From the NCBI GenBank assembly GCA_025174535.1, contig JALBUN010000019.1, positions 124,001-188,000 on the forward strand: a stretch of DNA of 64,000 nt, in the 5' to 3' direction. Position numbers and translations under genes: made by a program. Of this stretch, positions 45,872 to 58,469 are shown piece after piece. This DNA comes from Cantharellus purpuraceus. Lineage: Eukaryota > Basidiomycota > Agaricomycetes > Cantharellales > Hydnaceae. A model generated the notes under the pieces. The model was given only the letters and a program-made list of their open reading frames with translations. It was not told the origin of the DNA and ran no database searches. Within the stretch, counting starts at the first letter, position 1; every line of letters begins with the position of its first letter.

Positions 45872-47104
45872 TGATGAGCCAGGATGCATCAAGGACATAT
45901 ATTGAACCACTCTGACAGTCTAACTCCACCAGCGTCTTTTCATATCAAACTTTTAAATAGCACTGCAACTCCCTCAGTCTCTAATTCTAGCCATTGATCG
46001 TCACTCGTGTTTCATCACCATCGATCATTATCAGCCTTCTATTCACACCAATCCTTTCATCATCATTCACATGGCTTCCAATCCTATTCCCCTCTCCAAC
46101 ATCTCTTCTAATAATACGTCACACTGGTCTCTGGACACCGAGGACTATCAAAAATACGCCGAGCTCCACGGGCATGTTAAGCCACCTCCACATGTCAAAA
46201 TACTTCCAAAACTCTTTCAACATCCAAGATCCCCACCATGTCTCTCTTATGCCATTGGTGATCCTATATTCTTTCATGATTGCATTGAACCATACACATT
46301 CCTCAGCATTTCACCTCTATATCGTAACACAGATAGAAGAGTCGAACTTGAGATAGAATTTCAGTTGCCACCACTGACCTATCCTCCCACTTCAATCCAA
46401 CTCAGGTTACATTGTGTCAGGCAAAGGGACTGAATACCCTTGGAATGGGATACCATATGGAGACGGATCACTAAGACAATAAGGAGTATTTGTTGTGGAT
46501 GCTGACGGAAGTCCTCATGTGACTCAGGGTCAATTAACCTTCGGAGCCGTAGGGAAGATGGTATTGGTGGACGTTTCTATTGTTCTTTTATATGACTCAC
46601 CCCTGTTTCATCTTTTAATTCATTCATACATGACTTACTCATCCTTGTTCTATTTTTGGTTCTTTTATTACTCATCACCCCCTATTCCTACAAAGATTAC
46701 CCCTATCTGTCGCTTCATTTCTCTATGATTTCCCCATTAGTAGTTCAACTTCATACGCTTTGTCAGCAGGCTTGATCAGCATTTCTTGCATCATATTGCA
46801 TCATTTGCTCCTCATATTGTGTCGTTGTGCCCTGGGGATTTGTATATAAAAGGGCGCTAGTTTTCACCTTTGGAATCAATCAACAAGTTTTCAGCCAACA
46901 CTCTAAAGTCAAAGTCCACGCTCTAAGTATATGCTCTATGCTCTACATCACAATCCATCAGCTCTATACTGAGGTAAAACACCTTGGTTCAACGATCAGA
47001 TTTTTCTCTGCCACCGAGAGGTCGCTTCTCCTGAAACCAGCTTTCACGTACCTCCTAACTGGGCTCCCATTGTCATCTAGTCACAGAGCACGATCAGCCA
47101 TCTG
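45872..47104 (+). mobile_element. Repeat C copy 2, plus orientation, 3'-truncated
   Basis: Starts TGATGAGCCAGGATGCATC inside a D LTR and matches the reverse complement of 39672-41087 until about 47,102. There an A1 LTR begins and the last 170 bp or so of C are missing. It keeps TTTTAAATAG (45951-45960) and TATATAAAAGG (46843-46853). Confidence 0.85.
46071..46433 (+). CDS. Unrecognised ORF inside repeat C (copy 2)
   Basis: Second copy of the 40447-40881 frame, starting MASNPIPLSNISSNNTSHW. It agrees at most positions. Differences such as Arg to His, Gln or Cys are what CG decay produces, while DTEDYQKYAELHGHVKPPP is unchanged. A CGA-to-TGA change after VRQRD shortens it to 120 codons. The downstream frame 46495-46728 (MDADGSPHVTQGQLTFGAVG) is also shared with copy 1. 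Confidence 0.45.
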   Translation: MASNPIPLSNISSNNTSHWSLDTEDYQKYAELHGHVKPPPHVKILPKLFQHPRSPPCLSYAIGDPIFFHDCIEPYTFLSISPLYRNTDRRVELEIEFQLPPLTYPPTSIQLRLHCVRQRD

Positions 47105-48475
47105 TGTATGGGAACTGGTTTTCCCTTAAAAAGATCTTGTTTAAAGTCCCGAAACTGTACAATTCCGCTTGATGGCCTTAAAATATCAGCATATATCTGC
47201 TGCTTTCTCTTGATTCAGGGCCATTCAAATATTCTCTATTTTTTCATATTTTTTCGGGAATTTTCCATGCAGAAATGAGTCTACAAACTTATTGTTCTGC
47301 TGGGCGAAGTTTTGGGACCCACATGGACCCACAAACCTTCGCAGATGTCAGCCGGAGTCACCCGGACAACTGACTCATTTTCGATCACATGACTCATTTC
47401 AATCTCCGACTCAATCTGGTCACCACTGCCAGTAAATCCTCAATATCTTCGCAACCACTGCACCTCCTGACTCCATTTTCAGTGGAGAGTTCAATAGAAG
47501 CCATGCCTACCCATAGCTGTGCTAATCAGCCTGGGAAACGAAGTATTGACCGAGTTATTTGAGTAATGGTGACTCATGCAATGACTCCTGCCATGACTCA
47601 TGCTATGACTCCTGCTCTGAGTCACACTATGACTCCATCCATGACTCATGCCATGAGTCAGAGCAAATCCAAGCAGCTCATTGGCTAGGAAACTTCCACC
47701 CCCTTCTCACATATTCTTTCCATCTATTAATAGGTAGAAGTTTCCAGTAGTATTAGTCAGCTCCTGTAAATACAATATAAAAGGAGCCCATTCTGCCTCT
47801 GAAATAAATAACCATTTCTACCCCATCATTTGCACATCAGTGTGACTAGAGTGACATACAGTGTCATCCTCTATATCTCAGTAACTGTTGATTGTCCAGT
47901 TCAAGGGTCGCTTACAGTTATGTAACTTCGATTGCACTCGAAGTAGTGATTGTCCTGCTTTGGGCGTGAGTGTAGTATCTACCTTGCGTGACTACGAATC
48001 TACAGGGTGAGATTGTCTGTCGATAGTCCTGCCATTAGTGCTCTTGTTTAAGTTACTAGTGTGTACTGCCTTTGCAGAGCATTAGAATCTTGAACTCGTG
48101 TGAAGCAGTTGCTAGACTACTTCACACATCGCTGTTACCCGCTTCAGAGTGTCACTGGTTGGATGGTCAGATTCATCCACCTACTTCCTCTAGCCTCTAA
48201 GTGCATTCCCCTCTTTTTGGAATATCTGGACCCCTAAGCGTCCGTGAACTCTAGACTCTGGAAGTCTTATTCATTCCCTACTGCTAAGAAATGTATTACC
48301 TTCCTGCGTATCGTCTGCATTGACCATTACAACGGATTGTAACCAAAGTACAAACGTTAAATCGTTTCTGGAGTTGTGCTGCAGTAGGATTTGATATTCT
48401 TCTCAGCTGTTCATTCATGGAATTGTGGTGATTTAGAGTTTGCCCTAACACCATAATTTTGTGGGTTCCAAAACA
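47105..48475 (+). repeat. LTR A1, second copy, mismatched flanks
   Basis: TGTATGGGAACTGG...GTTCCAAAACA, 1371 bp, nearly identical to 2777-4244 but with a shorter TGACTCA minisatellite (47565-47660) and a small deletion before TATAAAAG. Left flank ATCTG (repeat C) and right flank CTCCC do not match, so the flanks come from different events. Confidence 0.88.
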
Positions 48476-49283
48476 CTCCCAGTCTGTTCTGTCCAAGGGT
48501 AAAACTCAATTCTTGGGTTGATGATCTTGGTCCTGGCTACAGGAAACTGTATTCACAAATTCTGTGGTATATAATCACAAAAGCAATTTCAAAAGGCTAG
48601 TAGTTGTACCTCTCCTGCAGCATTTTTCAACCTAGTCAATGATAAGGGCTTGAGAGGATAATTTCCCTGATTGACCCAGTTTCTACCTCTTCATTTATAT
48701 GTAGGCATGTCTGGCCTCCTGTTTGTGGATCTAATCTGTCAACCTACACACAAGACCATGAACCTCCTGGAATAATGATATGGCCCCAGTATGTTCAGTG
48801 GAGTGGATGACTGTTTGTGCCCTCTACAATTTTGAAAATGCTTTGACATATGCCATACTGAAACCAAATACCACGATTTCTTGGAAACCTCCTTTATATA
48901 CTTCCTGAACCGGTCATGCTCACCATGTCCTCAGACAGTGTGCTAATTGTGCCTGATGATTTGGTTTACTCCTTTGGCACGAATTCCTATTGTTATCACT
49001 TACAAGATGGTGTTATCTCTCAAGATGCGGAGGCTGTTACATCGGTGCAAGGAGTATATGAGACCGGGAATGATCCGACACCAGGCATTACTACATGAAA
49101 AGACATTGTCCACGCTTGGAATTAATTGACGGAGAAGCGCACATCTGCCTTAAAGTCACACTGATGATTATCACGCTGCTATCTCCTCCACCTTCATCAC
49201 ATGTTTAGGTATCAATCGTGTATTGCTCGTGTATATACCTGTTCAGCTTTAATCAAGGAGTTGTACTACAGTGACATCCACAC
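48476..49283. other. Unassigned region downstream of LTR A1
   Basis: CG-poor sequence to about 48,950, perhaps old coding DNA of a mobile element (no family recognised), then ordinary-looking sequence up to the 3' end of the F-box gene. Confidence 0.35.
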
Positions 49284-51408
49284 TCAATCATCTCGACGGG
49301 CCATAATAAACGGACCTTCCCAGCTAGAAGAGTCGGCTGGAGCTGCTGTAGTGCGCCATCTTCCGACGAAATTACGTCCGTGATGAATATATCCGCGAAT
49401 AAGCTCCTTTCCTCGTTGTGGCTTCGAACACGCCCGTGTCAGGTGCACAATCGATCGAACACAGGAAGGAATGCTCGGCTTACCCCATCCCTCACCATGA
49501 CAATTAGGCCATCCCTTCTTACGCGGCCTGTATATCGGGCTGCAAGGCCAGGGTCAAGAGAGATGTTCTTCATGGGCATAGTAAATTCGTGTGTGTGTGA
49601 GAGGACAGATAGCACTGACAGTTCCGACAATTATAATGTCGCATAATTCTGTGATTTCTTCCAACAAGAAGACATGGGCCGCGGTTCGAATATCGGTAGA
49701 ACTAGAGGGCAAACCCCGAGTGTGGTGGTGTAACGTGTATGTTGAGATATGTCTTGTGACACGATCCCAGATTCGAAGGTCCTGTCAGTATGTCAGCATG
49801 AACCGAGAGTTAGTTACGAGTGACAGATGGAAAGTAATAGAACTTATACAGACCCCATGATTGGTGTACGTCATTTCAATTTCTTCGTTAGGAGGCAGCC
49901 ATGCATTCAATACACTATCGCTGTCCTGGGGAGTACGGAGCACATCCAAATGATTGGTGCAATAAAAGACTTGGAAATAGCACGAGAGGGGGGTGGATGT
50001 TACAAAGAGACTAGTGAATGATTGGACGTCGTTAGTCATGGAGCCGCGCATTGACATATATTGATTATAATCGGGATACTGAAGAGGGGGAAAAGGTGTT
50101 TTGATCATTAATTGTTAAATTTCCCTACTTTTCAATGAGGGCAGTTATACCTCCATCCGACCCTCCCATGCCCCCGAAATAATCGCGAACAACCGAGGAA
50201 AACAAAGGGACAACACGCTGTGTGAAACATCAGCCGGTGGACGTTCTGAATCCGGGGAGAGACGAAGCCTCTGCCAGTCATCATCAAATCGCTCACTGGG
50301 CGTGCTGAATAAGTGATCGATCAATGGGTGTTCGTCCGTATCAGAGGCGTTGACATTATCCATCCCCGCAACAGAGATTGACAGGAGACGTTGTGCCCGT
50401 TCCACACGTTCTTGGTTGTTCCCCAAAACCTGCGAATTGCTAGTCAAACGTAGCAAGTATGCGTCGGCGCGGGGACAGAAGGAAAGGATAGCGGCCGGGC
50501 TGAGTGGCGGGACAATGAACGAAACCTTGTGTGCAAAGAAGGTCGTCACATAATACGGAGATGTTGCAATGACCGCGGATGGCCCCGAGGCATCATTAGG
50601 AAAAGAAGACGGCATGGGAGGATAATCTGCATACTAACTCGGAGATACGGGGATATAGGAATATGTGATTCAGGGAAAAACACTAACCGTCCACGCTGCA
50701 AAGGCATAAGGTGCGACTCGGTCTTGTATTTCATCTGTTATATACAGTTCCTCGGCCAAGAGATTATCTGTAAGGAAGCTGACGTAAACATCACGTGAGT
50801 CACGTGACGACCAAGACGACCTCACCATAGGTTGAAATCAACCAAAGCAACCAGAGAAGAAAAGACACGTGTGCGATGGGATATGTGAATTGGGAGTGTG
50901 TCTCAGATAGATAGGTTCTTGCCGACTCTAGGACGAATTCTGTGATTCCTGCGTACTGGAACAGCAGCTGGGCGTTCTTATGATCACTTGACAGATATCT
51001 GCATCCATGTATACAGACAAGACAAGAATGAGCACACCTTTCCAAAAGCATGCAAAAGCACCGACATAAGTCATCGGTTAATACGTCCGGATGGAGACCT
51101 TGGTGAGTACGATGCCGAATCCGTTTGACACAGGCCCAACGGTCGCGAAGTTCCATAGAGTAACATGATGACGTGGTAAATTCCAGGCCTAAACGACGAC
51201 GGGGAGCTCGAGTATCATAATAACCGGCAAACATGGCGGCATAAAGATGAGCATTTCCTGAGTTACACGCACAAAGCCTTTCATGCATTCGCCGATTTGT
51301 CAAGAGGATAGGGAGTATGGCAGAGGGCGATCCTAGAAAGTCGCCTGATGCCAGGAAGAGAAAGATGCGATGCCACACATCTCTGGGGACGGCGTCTGAG
51401 GAAGACAT
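49284..51408 (-). CDS. F-box-like domain protein
   Basis: The minus-strand ATG at 51406-51408 begins an F-box-like segment, VPRDVWHRIFLFLASGDFLG, followed by ILPILLTNRRMHERLC. F-box proteins bring substrates to SCF ubiquitin ligases, and Agaricomycetes have large families. Later exons give LAEELYITDEIQDRVAPYAF, YPPMPSSFPNDASGPSAV, HKVSFIVPPLSPAAILSFCP, YPDYNQYMSMRGSMTNDVQS and ISTYTLHHHTRGLPSSSTD. The C-terminal pattern common in these fungal proteins follows: TGRVRRDGLIVMVRDG, RGYIHHGRNFVGRWRTT and WEGPFIMARRDD plus stop at 49284-49286. Six or seven exons, about 570 residues. The last splice (GGG|gtaagc ... gaag|CCA) was chosen because it restores the family's end. Confidence 0.8.
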
Positions 51409-51799
51409 ACGAGGGGTGTATTGTAGTACTCATAACAGATCCACGCCTGTATATAAGACTGTCGACGTCGCCGCGTTCGGTAGCGCCAATGCCTGAAATA
51501 GCAGAATGAAACTGGGCACGCGAACTTGAAGGGCGGAAGCTCAGGGCGTGGTAATGCCGTCTTTGCACTGTATATTCCCTCACATTAGTCGCCGCCATTG
51601 CTCCTTGCCTCTCTATATCACGCCGGGAAATGCCGTCGCTTCGGTGCTGTGTGCTTTTCTGTTGTTTGACATTTGAAGGTTCCTCCACAAGATAAGTATT
51701 AGGAGCATCCGCCGGGAACTAGGACGTCGCAAAAGCTGGAACGAGTTAGCGGTGTCTGCTATGTAATTGTAATTAGAGATGTGTAATGTACTTCGTTTG
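51409..51799. promoter_or_regulatory. Upstream region of the F-box gene
   Basis: Upstream of the F-box start there is no other recognisable gene for about 400 bp. A promoter is expected, but no distinct box is visible. Confidence 0.3.
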
Positions 51800-52300
51800 G
51801 CAACGCGATCCGCGGTGTCATTCTTCTGTTTCGTAGGATATATACGTACCCTTTGGTAGTGCAGCCATGAAAGCTGACACAATCAATTCGCCGACGGCAC
51901 AGCCTTCTCTCCGCGCGGCTATGTGCTTCGGAAGCGAAGTCCGAACCACTGAAGGAGTGCACGAGGACGTCGTGGGTGGAAGAAACGGAGCATTTGACGG
52001 CACACATCGCAGAATTTGGGCACCGAATTGATCGGGATCTTGTAGCCGCTGTGAAATGTGCTTGGCGAGCCAGAGTGCTGGTTCAGGTAGCACAGTTGCA
52101 GTTACGGCTTTTGACGAGATAACTAACCTTGCATGAATATGGAAATACCGGCAGTGTTTGTGATAAGGAACCATGGCTTGTGTGGCTTGTCGCCGCGGAC
52201 AATGGAGGACACTAGATTCTGGGCGAGGGAACCAACGTCGACGGCAACACTGCTGCGCTTGAATTTGAACCCCGCATCGACAACTCCGCCCCAAAACTCA
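51800..52300 (-). CDS. Possible unrecognised gene (partial model)
   Basis: A minus-strand frame reads VVDAGFKFKRSSVAVDVGSL and VRGDKPHKPWFLITNTAGIS before a good intron donor (CAAGgttagt, near 52,130). After an acceptor near 52,050, one frame stays open for about 70 codons. The text is protein-like and codon use is GC-rich, but start, stop and family are unclear. Confidence 0.3.
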
Positions 52301-55300
52301 AACCCCGCACATCAGATCTGCATTCGATCCCTACATATGGCATTCCATCGTCATGCCATTTACGAATCTCTCGTCAGTTCTCTCGCAGTCTCTGTTCAAA
52401 ATTTTTCCAACGTAAGCCTGGACAGTCCAATAAGAGTCTGTTCGGATGTGGTTCAAAGCTCCGACACGCCGCCGAAGGCATCCTCTTGAATAGGTATGCT
52501 CCGTCTCCTTGACATCATAGTCTGACATGGCAGCGCACAGGCAATTTGACCTAAGGGGAAAGAAAGCACAGCTATCCTCAAATCGCAGCCCTCCGCTTCT
52601 CGTCTATTGTTTGACATTGACGTACATCAACCAGCCCCCTCCAGAGTCAACGTGTAAGTCTCGCTGTACATTCAAACCCGTTTCCAGTGGTGCCTGATAC
52701 TAACGTGACTCGCCTTTCTCCGCCAGCTAAGGTAATAGGTAGCAATGAGAGCTGTGTTACAACCGCGGCTTCGGTTATCAGCATCCCTGTAAGGAGGCCA
52801 CCTGTTGAGCATCATGCTCCTGGAACATGTCCTGAATGGATGTTCATGAATCGCCTCATCTCTCCCACGACGCAAACTCGACTATTATGGAGCGAACGAT
52901 CTATAATTTCCGCGACTGTGGCGTGCCCTGTTGCAATTTGAGATCATAGGGCACAATATTACAAATGGTCCCTGAGAGCAATTACGGCCTCCGGGATATC
53001 CAACGGCGACTAATATCGCATTTTTAACCAGATAAATATGGGCATTACGTCGTGAGTAGTGCTTACTAGGGCGTGTAGACATCAGATTGGCAAACATGTA
53101 GGAACAACAGGACCGCTTGCTTGTATCTTGCGTCCTATATGCGTACTATGTATGCAATCACCTGTCACCATCACCATCCGCGAGGTTGTGCCCTCCGGCA
53201 ACATATGGTCTATTGTCATATATTTCCGATATCACCGACCTGACGACTACAAGTCTATTTCAATGAGTATGAGCCTCAAATTTACAATGATTTACAACCG
53301 TCTTCCATTCTCTCTTACTGTGGTTGGAAGGCAGGGTCACGTGTGGTGCAAGGCGGGGTCTGCTGATGCCAACTCACCGGTAATGGGTCTGCGAGCGACC
53401 TCCCCCGATAGGTGATGTTGGGATGACAATCAGCACCCATGATTTGGAATGACACTATAGTAATCGTTTCTTCTCCGAGCTGGCTGCAGGACAACGACGT
53501 TCTTCATAAAGTATACTTGCCACGTTGTGCCAATCACGGGGGGGTGGACAAAGGATCTGTGTTCTTCCCTGAAATCTGTAACTCTAAGGAGCCCCAAGCA
53601 TGGAGAGCATATTACCACATCGGTAAGCTGAAAGAAGGCACCAACCTAGCATTTGCTTCCATACTATATATCGCGTGGTGAGACCTGTCAGGAAGATCGG
53701 GATACTCGGTGACCGGTGAAGCTCAACGAGTTATGGCGGATGATTCTATCATCACGTGAATGTAATTATGTCCATTCTGGTAGCTTAAACTATGTCGCAT
53801 GTTAGTATGTTACGGGACGTCCGTTTACATCACAAGACCCAAGATACGACCATTTTAAACGGAGTGCCGTGCAACACTGGCCAATGCTGCAAATACAGTG
53901 TCAGGCGCGTGATATCATGATATCATGATACGCCATGCACTTTACGATAACATTCTTCAAATCGAAAAATGATGTGAATGCGGAAAGAGCTCTTCAGGGT
54001 GTGTTACTGTTTTCGCGATCGGCAGTGGTGCTAGAACCTGCCCGTCAAGAAAGACTTCAAGACCCCCAGGGCATAGCGTGGTCATACTTGTACTGCTCTA
54101 GATGCTGTTGTACCTGGGCATTGGAAGGTGTAGGAGCTCATGCATTGGACAGGCTACACTACCTCCTTGGGCACCATAACATTGGATGAAGTGTGTGAGA
54201 CAGCTGCGTACACCAATTGGCATGAAGATTCTGTGTAGCAAAGTGACATTTGTCCCATGTAGCCTGTGGAAGTAAAACACATGAATCATTCTGCTAACTC
54301 AATCCGTGCAGGCAAAATGTGTGAAGACAATCTCCTGAAGATCTACAGATATTATGAAGGGTTGGATCTAGGCCTTGAAGTATAGGAAGGATATACAGCG
54401 GAAGCTAGTATAGACTCAGTCTCTCGAAAACAAGCAACTATCATTCTGACAACTACATTGCCAACTACTTGTCAAACATAAGATAAAAGAAATCCTACCT
54501 TAGTCTCGTGGAAACAAGCATACTAAACTACAGAAGAAAACTAAGATCCTATCCGCGACGTCGGTCAACGAAGAGCCGTAGTCTGTGGACCGTAGTGGAT
54601 CCCAAGTGACACCCCGTTCTGTTCAACACGAAGTGCATAGATGTTGCACATGCATTGGAATGGTTGCGCCAGCGTCGCGGGCTCCATAGAGCTGATGCAA
54701 GGAGGCGATGCAGGTGGGAGAACCCCTGCAGATCAACCATGGGGCGGATGCCATATGCAGAACGTATCCCTTAGGATATTTCTTCATGAACGGCATGCCG
54801 AAGTGGCTTGCATGCACCCTAGTCCAAACAGACACTAGATTGGAGGTTCCCTGGACTCTGCGCGCGAACGTTAGTATACCCAGTATTGCTGTGTGTGGGT
54901 AACTCACAAGAGAAAATTTTCTCAGAAGCTTCCCTGTCGAATATCACGGAGAAGTCTCTTAGCCTGGGTAGTTGTGTCGTAGACAAACGGAGCACAGCGC
55001 ACCAGTGCACAGGATGGAGTCGTCATGCAGAGAGAATCTGGATACTGTTTGGTGTGATTGTCGCGTCGGGTCGTACGCCTGAAGTCAATGATTTGACGGT
55101 TATGCGGGGATATGCTGGAATACGATGGCTCGGTCACGACACAGACTAAGGCATTATCCAGTCATATGTAGTGTCCATATTCCTGTCTTTCTCCGCCTGG
55201 GATACCTTGGTGCGTCACCATGTGAGTCACTGCCGCCTCATCCGTGGCTCGTAGTGGTAGCGTTCCCGTAGACTAACTTCTAGGTCGATACTGCGCACTC

Positions 55301-56641
55301 ATATTAATGGGGCTCCTCGAGTCCATATGTTATTTCGCCGGAAGGGTTGCTTCAAGTGGTCAACTGGTTCGGGTAATCAATGCCTACCGCGCTACTTCCG
55401 ATGTTGGTTTGGGTAGCTCACAGCCAGTCAACCTGGAGTCTGGAACGTGCGGGTCGTGTCAAACCAAGCTAGAGATTGACGTCAAAACAGGAAAAACAGG
55501 GAGTTCATCCAAGGAAAGATTCATACCTTTTAGAGGACACCCCCGCTTTCGATTGCGATTTCCAGCATTCGGGGCCGCGGCAAAGATAGTGTAATCGTCT
55601 CCAATCGCCCCAAAGTATCCCAGTGCTATCACGAAGACAACTTTATCCATCAGTCCTGTGCTTGTTACTTCGAATCGAGCCAAACCCTCGATCCAGGACC
55701 GACAGCTACATTGCTTGCAGACCGTACTAGCGTTCGAATATGTGTGTGACATTCAATAATGTTGATAAAGTCTTGTCGTCTGGCTGCCGTCGCATCCAAC
55801 AATCGTCACCCGCATTCTGGTAGCAACTTCCCGCGGAAATTCATTGACTTACACGTACTTGCCCCATAAGGCTCGATACGTGAAATCAGGGAGACAATAC
55901 CGGTATGCTGTACGTCAAATGTCTTTACTCCTCGGATTGATACATCTGAGACTTCTTGTGAGTAAATGCTAAGTTTTTCCAAGTAGAGCGAAAAATACCT
56001 CGATGAGGGATCGGTCTCTCTCAAGTCAACTTTCGGAGCGCATCCATCAATGGAAAGAAGCCTATCAAGCCTATCTTGCTATCTTGTCTGATCTTTCTAG
56101 TCATATGGGATTTCCAGGATTTACGCCGAAGCGATTGAGCGGTGCCTTGGGAGTAAGTGCGTCAGTTAAAGCTCACACTTCTCTCCCGATGTCCACTTAC
56201 AGGACCCGTTTGGTATCGGAAAGTGTACAGTCGGGCCCATCTTGACTGATCTCTAAGGATATGGAATGCCCATGATTCAAACTGGATGGGATTGAGCAGT
56301 TGCCTTGCGAGTAGATGCAGAAGGTAAAACTCACATTTGTCAACTGGATCAATCCCCTTTAACTGTTCCCCTGCGGTCTCTGTACACATAGAATTCTCAT
56401 AGGCTTAGAGGTGTAGCGTGAGAGTTGTCGATTGACTCATTGGACGTTGATGGGATAGGAATGGTGCGAACGACAGCACGCTGAGGAAGCCATTCCAAAC
56501 ACGCGGATGCCTCGTAGCCCATACTCCCCAGTCCTCTATGAAAAGTGTATAAGTGAGGGTGTTTCCAAATAGCTTTAAGAGATTGAGCACCTGTGTCGGC
56601 CAGGGGAGGGAGGAGATTGAGGTGGAAGCTAGGCTTGGAGG
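52301..56641. other. Gene-poor region
   Basis: Many short frames but no recognised domain. The most protein-like stretch is on the minus strand at about 54,640-55,010 (VHASHFGMPFMKKYPKGYVL). Another lies at 55,460-55,750 (MDKVVFVIALGYFGAIGDDY). Neither could be joined into a model. GATATCATGATATCATGATA near 53,912 is a small palindromic repeat. Confidence 0.4.
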
Positions 56642-57085
56642 ATGGATCTTCTCAGAGAAAAAGAGCATACATATCGAGGGGCTCTCCCCCCGCATCATCC
56701 TGGGACCAGGATGTCATGCAGTCCAGCAAGTGTGAGTTGTCATGTATCGTGGCTCAAACTTGAACACAAGCTCAGACAGACTCAAGCGCCTACATATCGC
56801 GCAATTTCTTCTGCTACCCTTCTTACTTTACGTCTGCCCGAAAATTTTATTCATCTCTTCCACAAAGGTATGTACGCCTGGCACACTACCAAAATGTATG
56901 CCTCACGTTCATACGACACAGATCTTCCAGTTACTCCAGATAGGGGTCATACCAGCAGCCCTCACGCAATGACGAACCCTCAAGGAATGACAACCCCTCA
57001 AGAAATCATGCCGCAATTCTCTAGCTTCGCTAGCTCTTCTGTTCCACGGCTTCACGCCTCGCAACGCTGGCCTATTATTCCTTGA
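56642..57085 (+). CDS. Hypothetical protein, weakly supported
   Basis: An open frame of 147 codons. A GT-AG intron of about 60 bp (gtatgtac...gacacag, about 56,867-56,922) can be removed, leaving a reading that passes from LRLPENFIHLFHK to DLPVTPDRGHTSSPHAM and ends PRLHASQRWPIIP plus stop. It is Pro/Ser/Thr-rich with no recognised domain. Its last exon is part of a tandem duplication. Confidence 0.3.
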   Translation: MDLLREKEHTYRGALPPHHPGTRMSCSPASVSCHVSWLKLEHKLRQTQAPTYRAISSATLLTLRLPENFIHLFHKGMYAWHTTKMYASRSYDTDLPVTPDRGHTSSPHAMTNPQGMTTPQEIMPQFSSFASSSVPRLHASQRWPIIP

Positions 57086-57741
57086 TGTTTGCCTTCTGCC
57101 CTCCGGCCGTCAGCCAAGAGGAGAACGGTCACGCACTCGGTTGGTCAGTACGTCCCCTTCACCGACCGCCTCCTCCTCTGACCCTTGTTCCAGGAGTGAA
57201 GCCTATATCGGTCCACCCCCGGTGTTTCCTTGCCATGGTGGGACCAGATGTATGCTCGAGCTTGCCTCGGTGCTAGTAGCACCCTCGCCTAAATGAAGTC
57301 GCCATACACGTTCGAGTACGATCACCCAGACAAGGCAAGAAGCTATCAGGTGTCCCTCGGAACAACCACAAGGTGAGTGGAGGTCGAACGGTCTGCTTCC
57401 ATACTTAAGTCTAACATTCATGCCGCAATTCTCTAGCTCTTCTATTCCACGGCTTCACGCTCAGCAACACTGGCCTATTCCTTGACGTTTGCCGTTCCCC
57501 CCTCCGGCCATCAGCCAAGAGCAGAGCGGTCAAAGTGCTAATCGCACTCGGTTGGTCAGTACGTTCCCACTGACCGCCTCCTCCTCTGACTCTTGTTCCA
57601 GGAGTAAAACCTTGCCGCTGTCGTATCAGATGTATGCGAGAGCTGTCGGTACTACTGGCGCCTTCGCCTAAATGAAGTGAGAAGTCGCCGCGCACGTTCG
57701 AGTACGATCACCCAGACAAGACAAGAAGCTATCAGGTGTCT
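57008..57741 (+). repeat. Tandem direct duplication, period about 412 bp
   Basis: The segment starting ATGCCGCAATTCTCTAGC at 57008 recurs at 57420. Both run through PRLHA...QRWPI coding, GGTTGGTCAGTACG...TTGTTCCAGGAGT and CGTTCGAGTACGATCACCC. They are roughly 85-90 percent similar, with small indels. A third partial piece at about 58,229-58,317 repeats the GGTGTCTCTCGGAACAACC segment. Confidence 0.88.
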
Positions 57742-57843
57742 CACGATCCGTTGGACGAGCCAACCGCACCCGCTCTTGACCCCTCCTTTTTCGACTTTGA
57801 CAACGGTGCCCAATTAGATAAGGAGCAATTGAAAGGCACGTAG
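57670..57843 (+). CDS. Small hypothetical exon/ORF in the tandem duplication
   Basis: The reading SPRTFEYDHPDKTRSYQV, SHDPLDEPTAPALDPSFFD and FDNGAQLDKEQLKG ends at TAG 57841-57843. In the upstream repeat unit the same reading begins with ATG (57293, MKSPYTFEYDHPDKARSYQ). In this unit a 7-bp insertion (gaagtGAGAAGT) puts a TGA after ATGAAG. So the first unit has a start but a different end, and the second has the end without a start. It may be one exon of an unrecognised gene. Confidence 0.35.
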
Positions 57844-58469
57844 CCTCTTAACCGTATAATTACTTCGTGCTAAGTTGCACGTAAACAGTCTTAATTTATA
57901 ACGAAGTGACAAAACCTTTACCCTCGCTACCCATCTCCCCACAACAACAGCCGCCTTCGTAATTTCATCTAATGACCCTTTATCCACATTTGGTTTCGGG
58001 GCGTAATTTTCGTTTCGTCCATGTTTCTATTGCATACCACATCTAAGTAGGACATCTTACTAATGTAGCGATGGGCGTTCATGTATGATACAGAAATATC
58101 CGTGTACTGGAAGGTTGAATTTCAGCACTAAGAGCAGCCTCGCAGATTGTATCGATCGGTGTCAACGCTGTGTGTGTACTTGCTCTGCACCCATTCCGGT
58201 ATTCAGTTCGAATGGGAGCAAGCGCAGGATCAGGTGTCTCTCGGAACAACCAATACATGGTGAGTGGGGGTCGAACGGTCTGCTTCCATGCTCAAGTCTA
58301 ACACTCACACATAACAGGGAGATCGCTTGTTTTCGCTGATAAATAGAAATACAACATCCATATCGCAATGTATCGAACTCGATTCCAGAAGCCGCTTTGC
58401 CAGCATGTCTTATATATCAAACTGAAATCCATGTCAGCACGAGGAATATCTGGCCGAGAAAGGACAAAA
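57844..58469. other. Unassigned region
   Basis: Contains the third partial duplicate piece (58,229-58,317) and otherwise no recognised feature. Confidence 0.4.

Noticed and set aside
53909..53932. GATATCATGATATCATGATA palindromic run as an origin or operator.
   Set aside because: Isolated simple repeat without any partner or gene context.
54623..54907. Minus-strand frame with FARRVQGTSNLVSVWTRVHAS as a possible gene.
   Set aside because: No domain recognised, no start or splice pattern found on either side; left within the gene-poor region.
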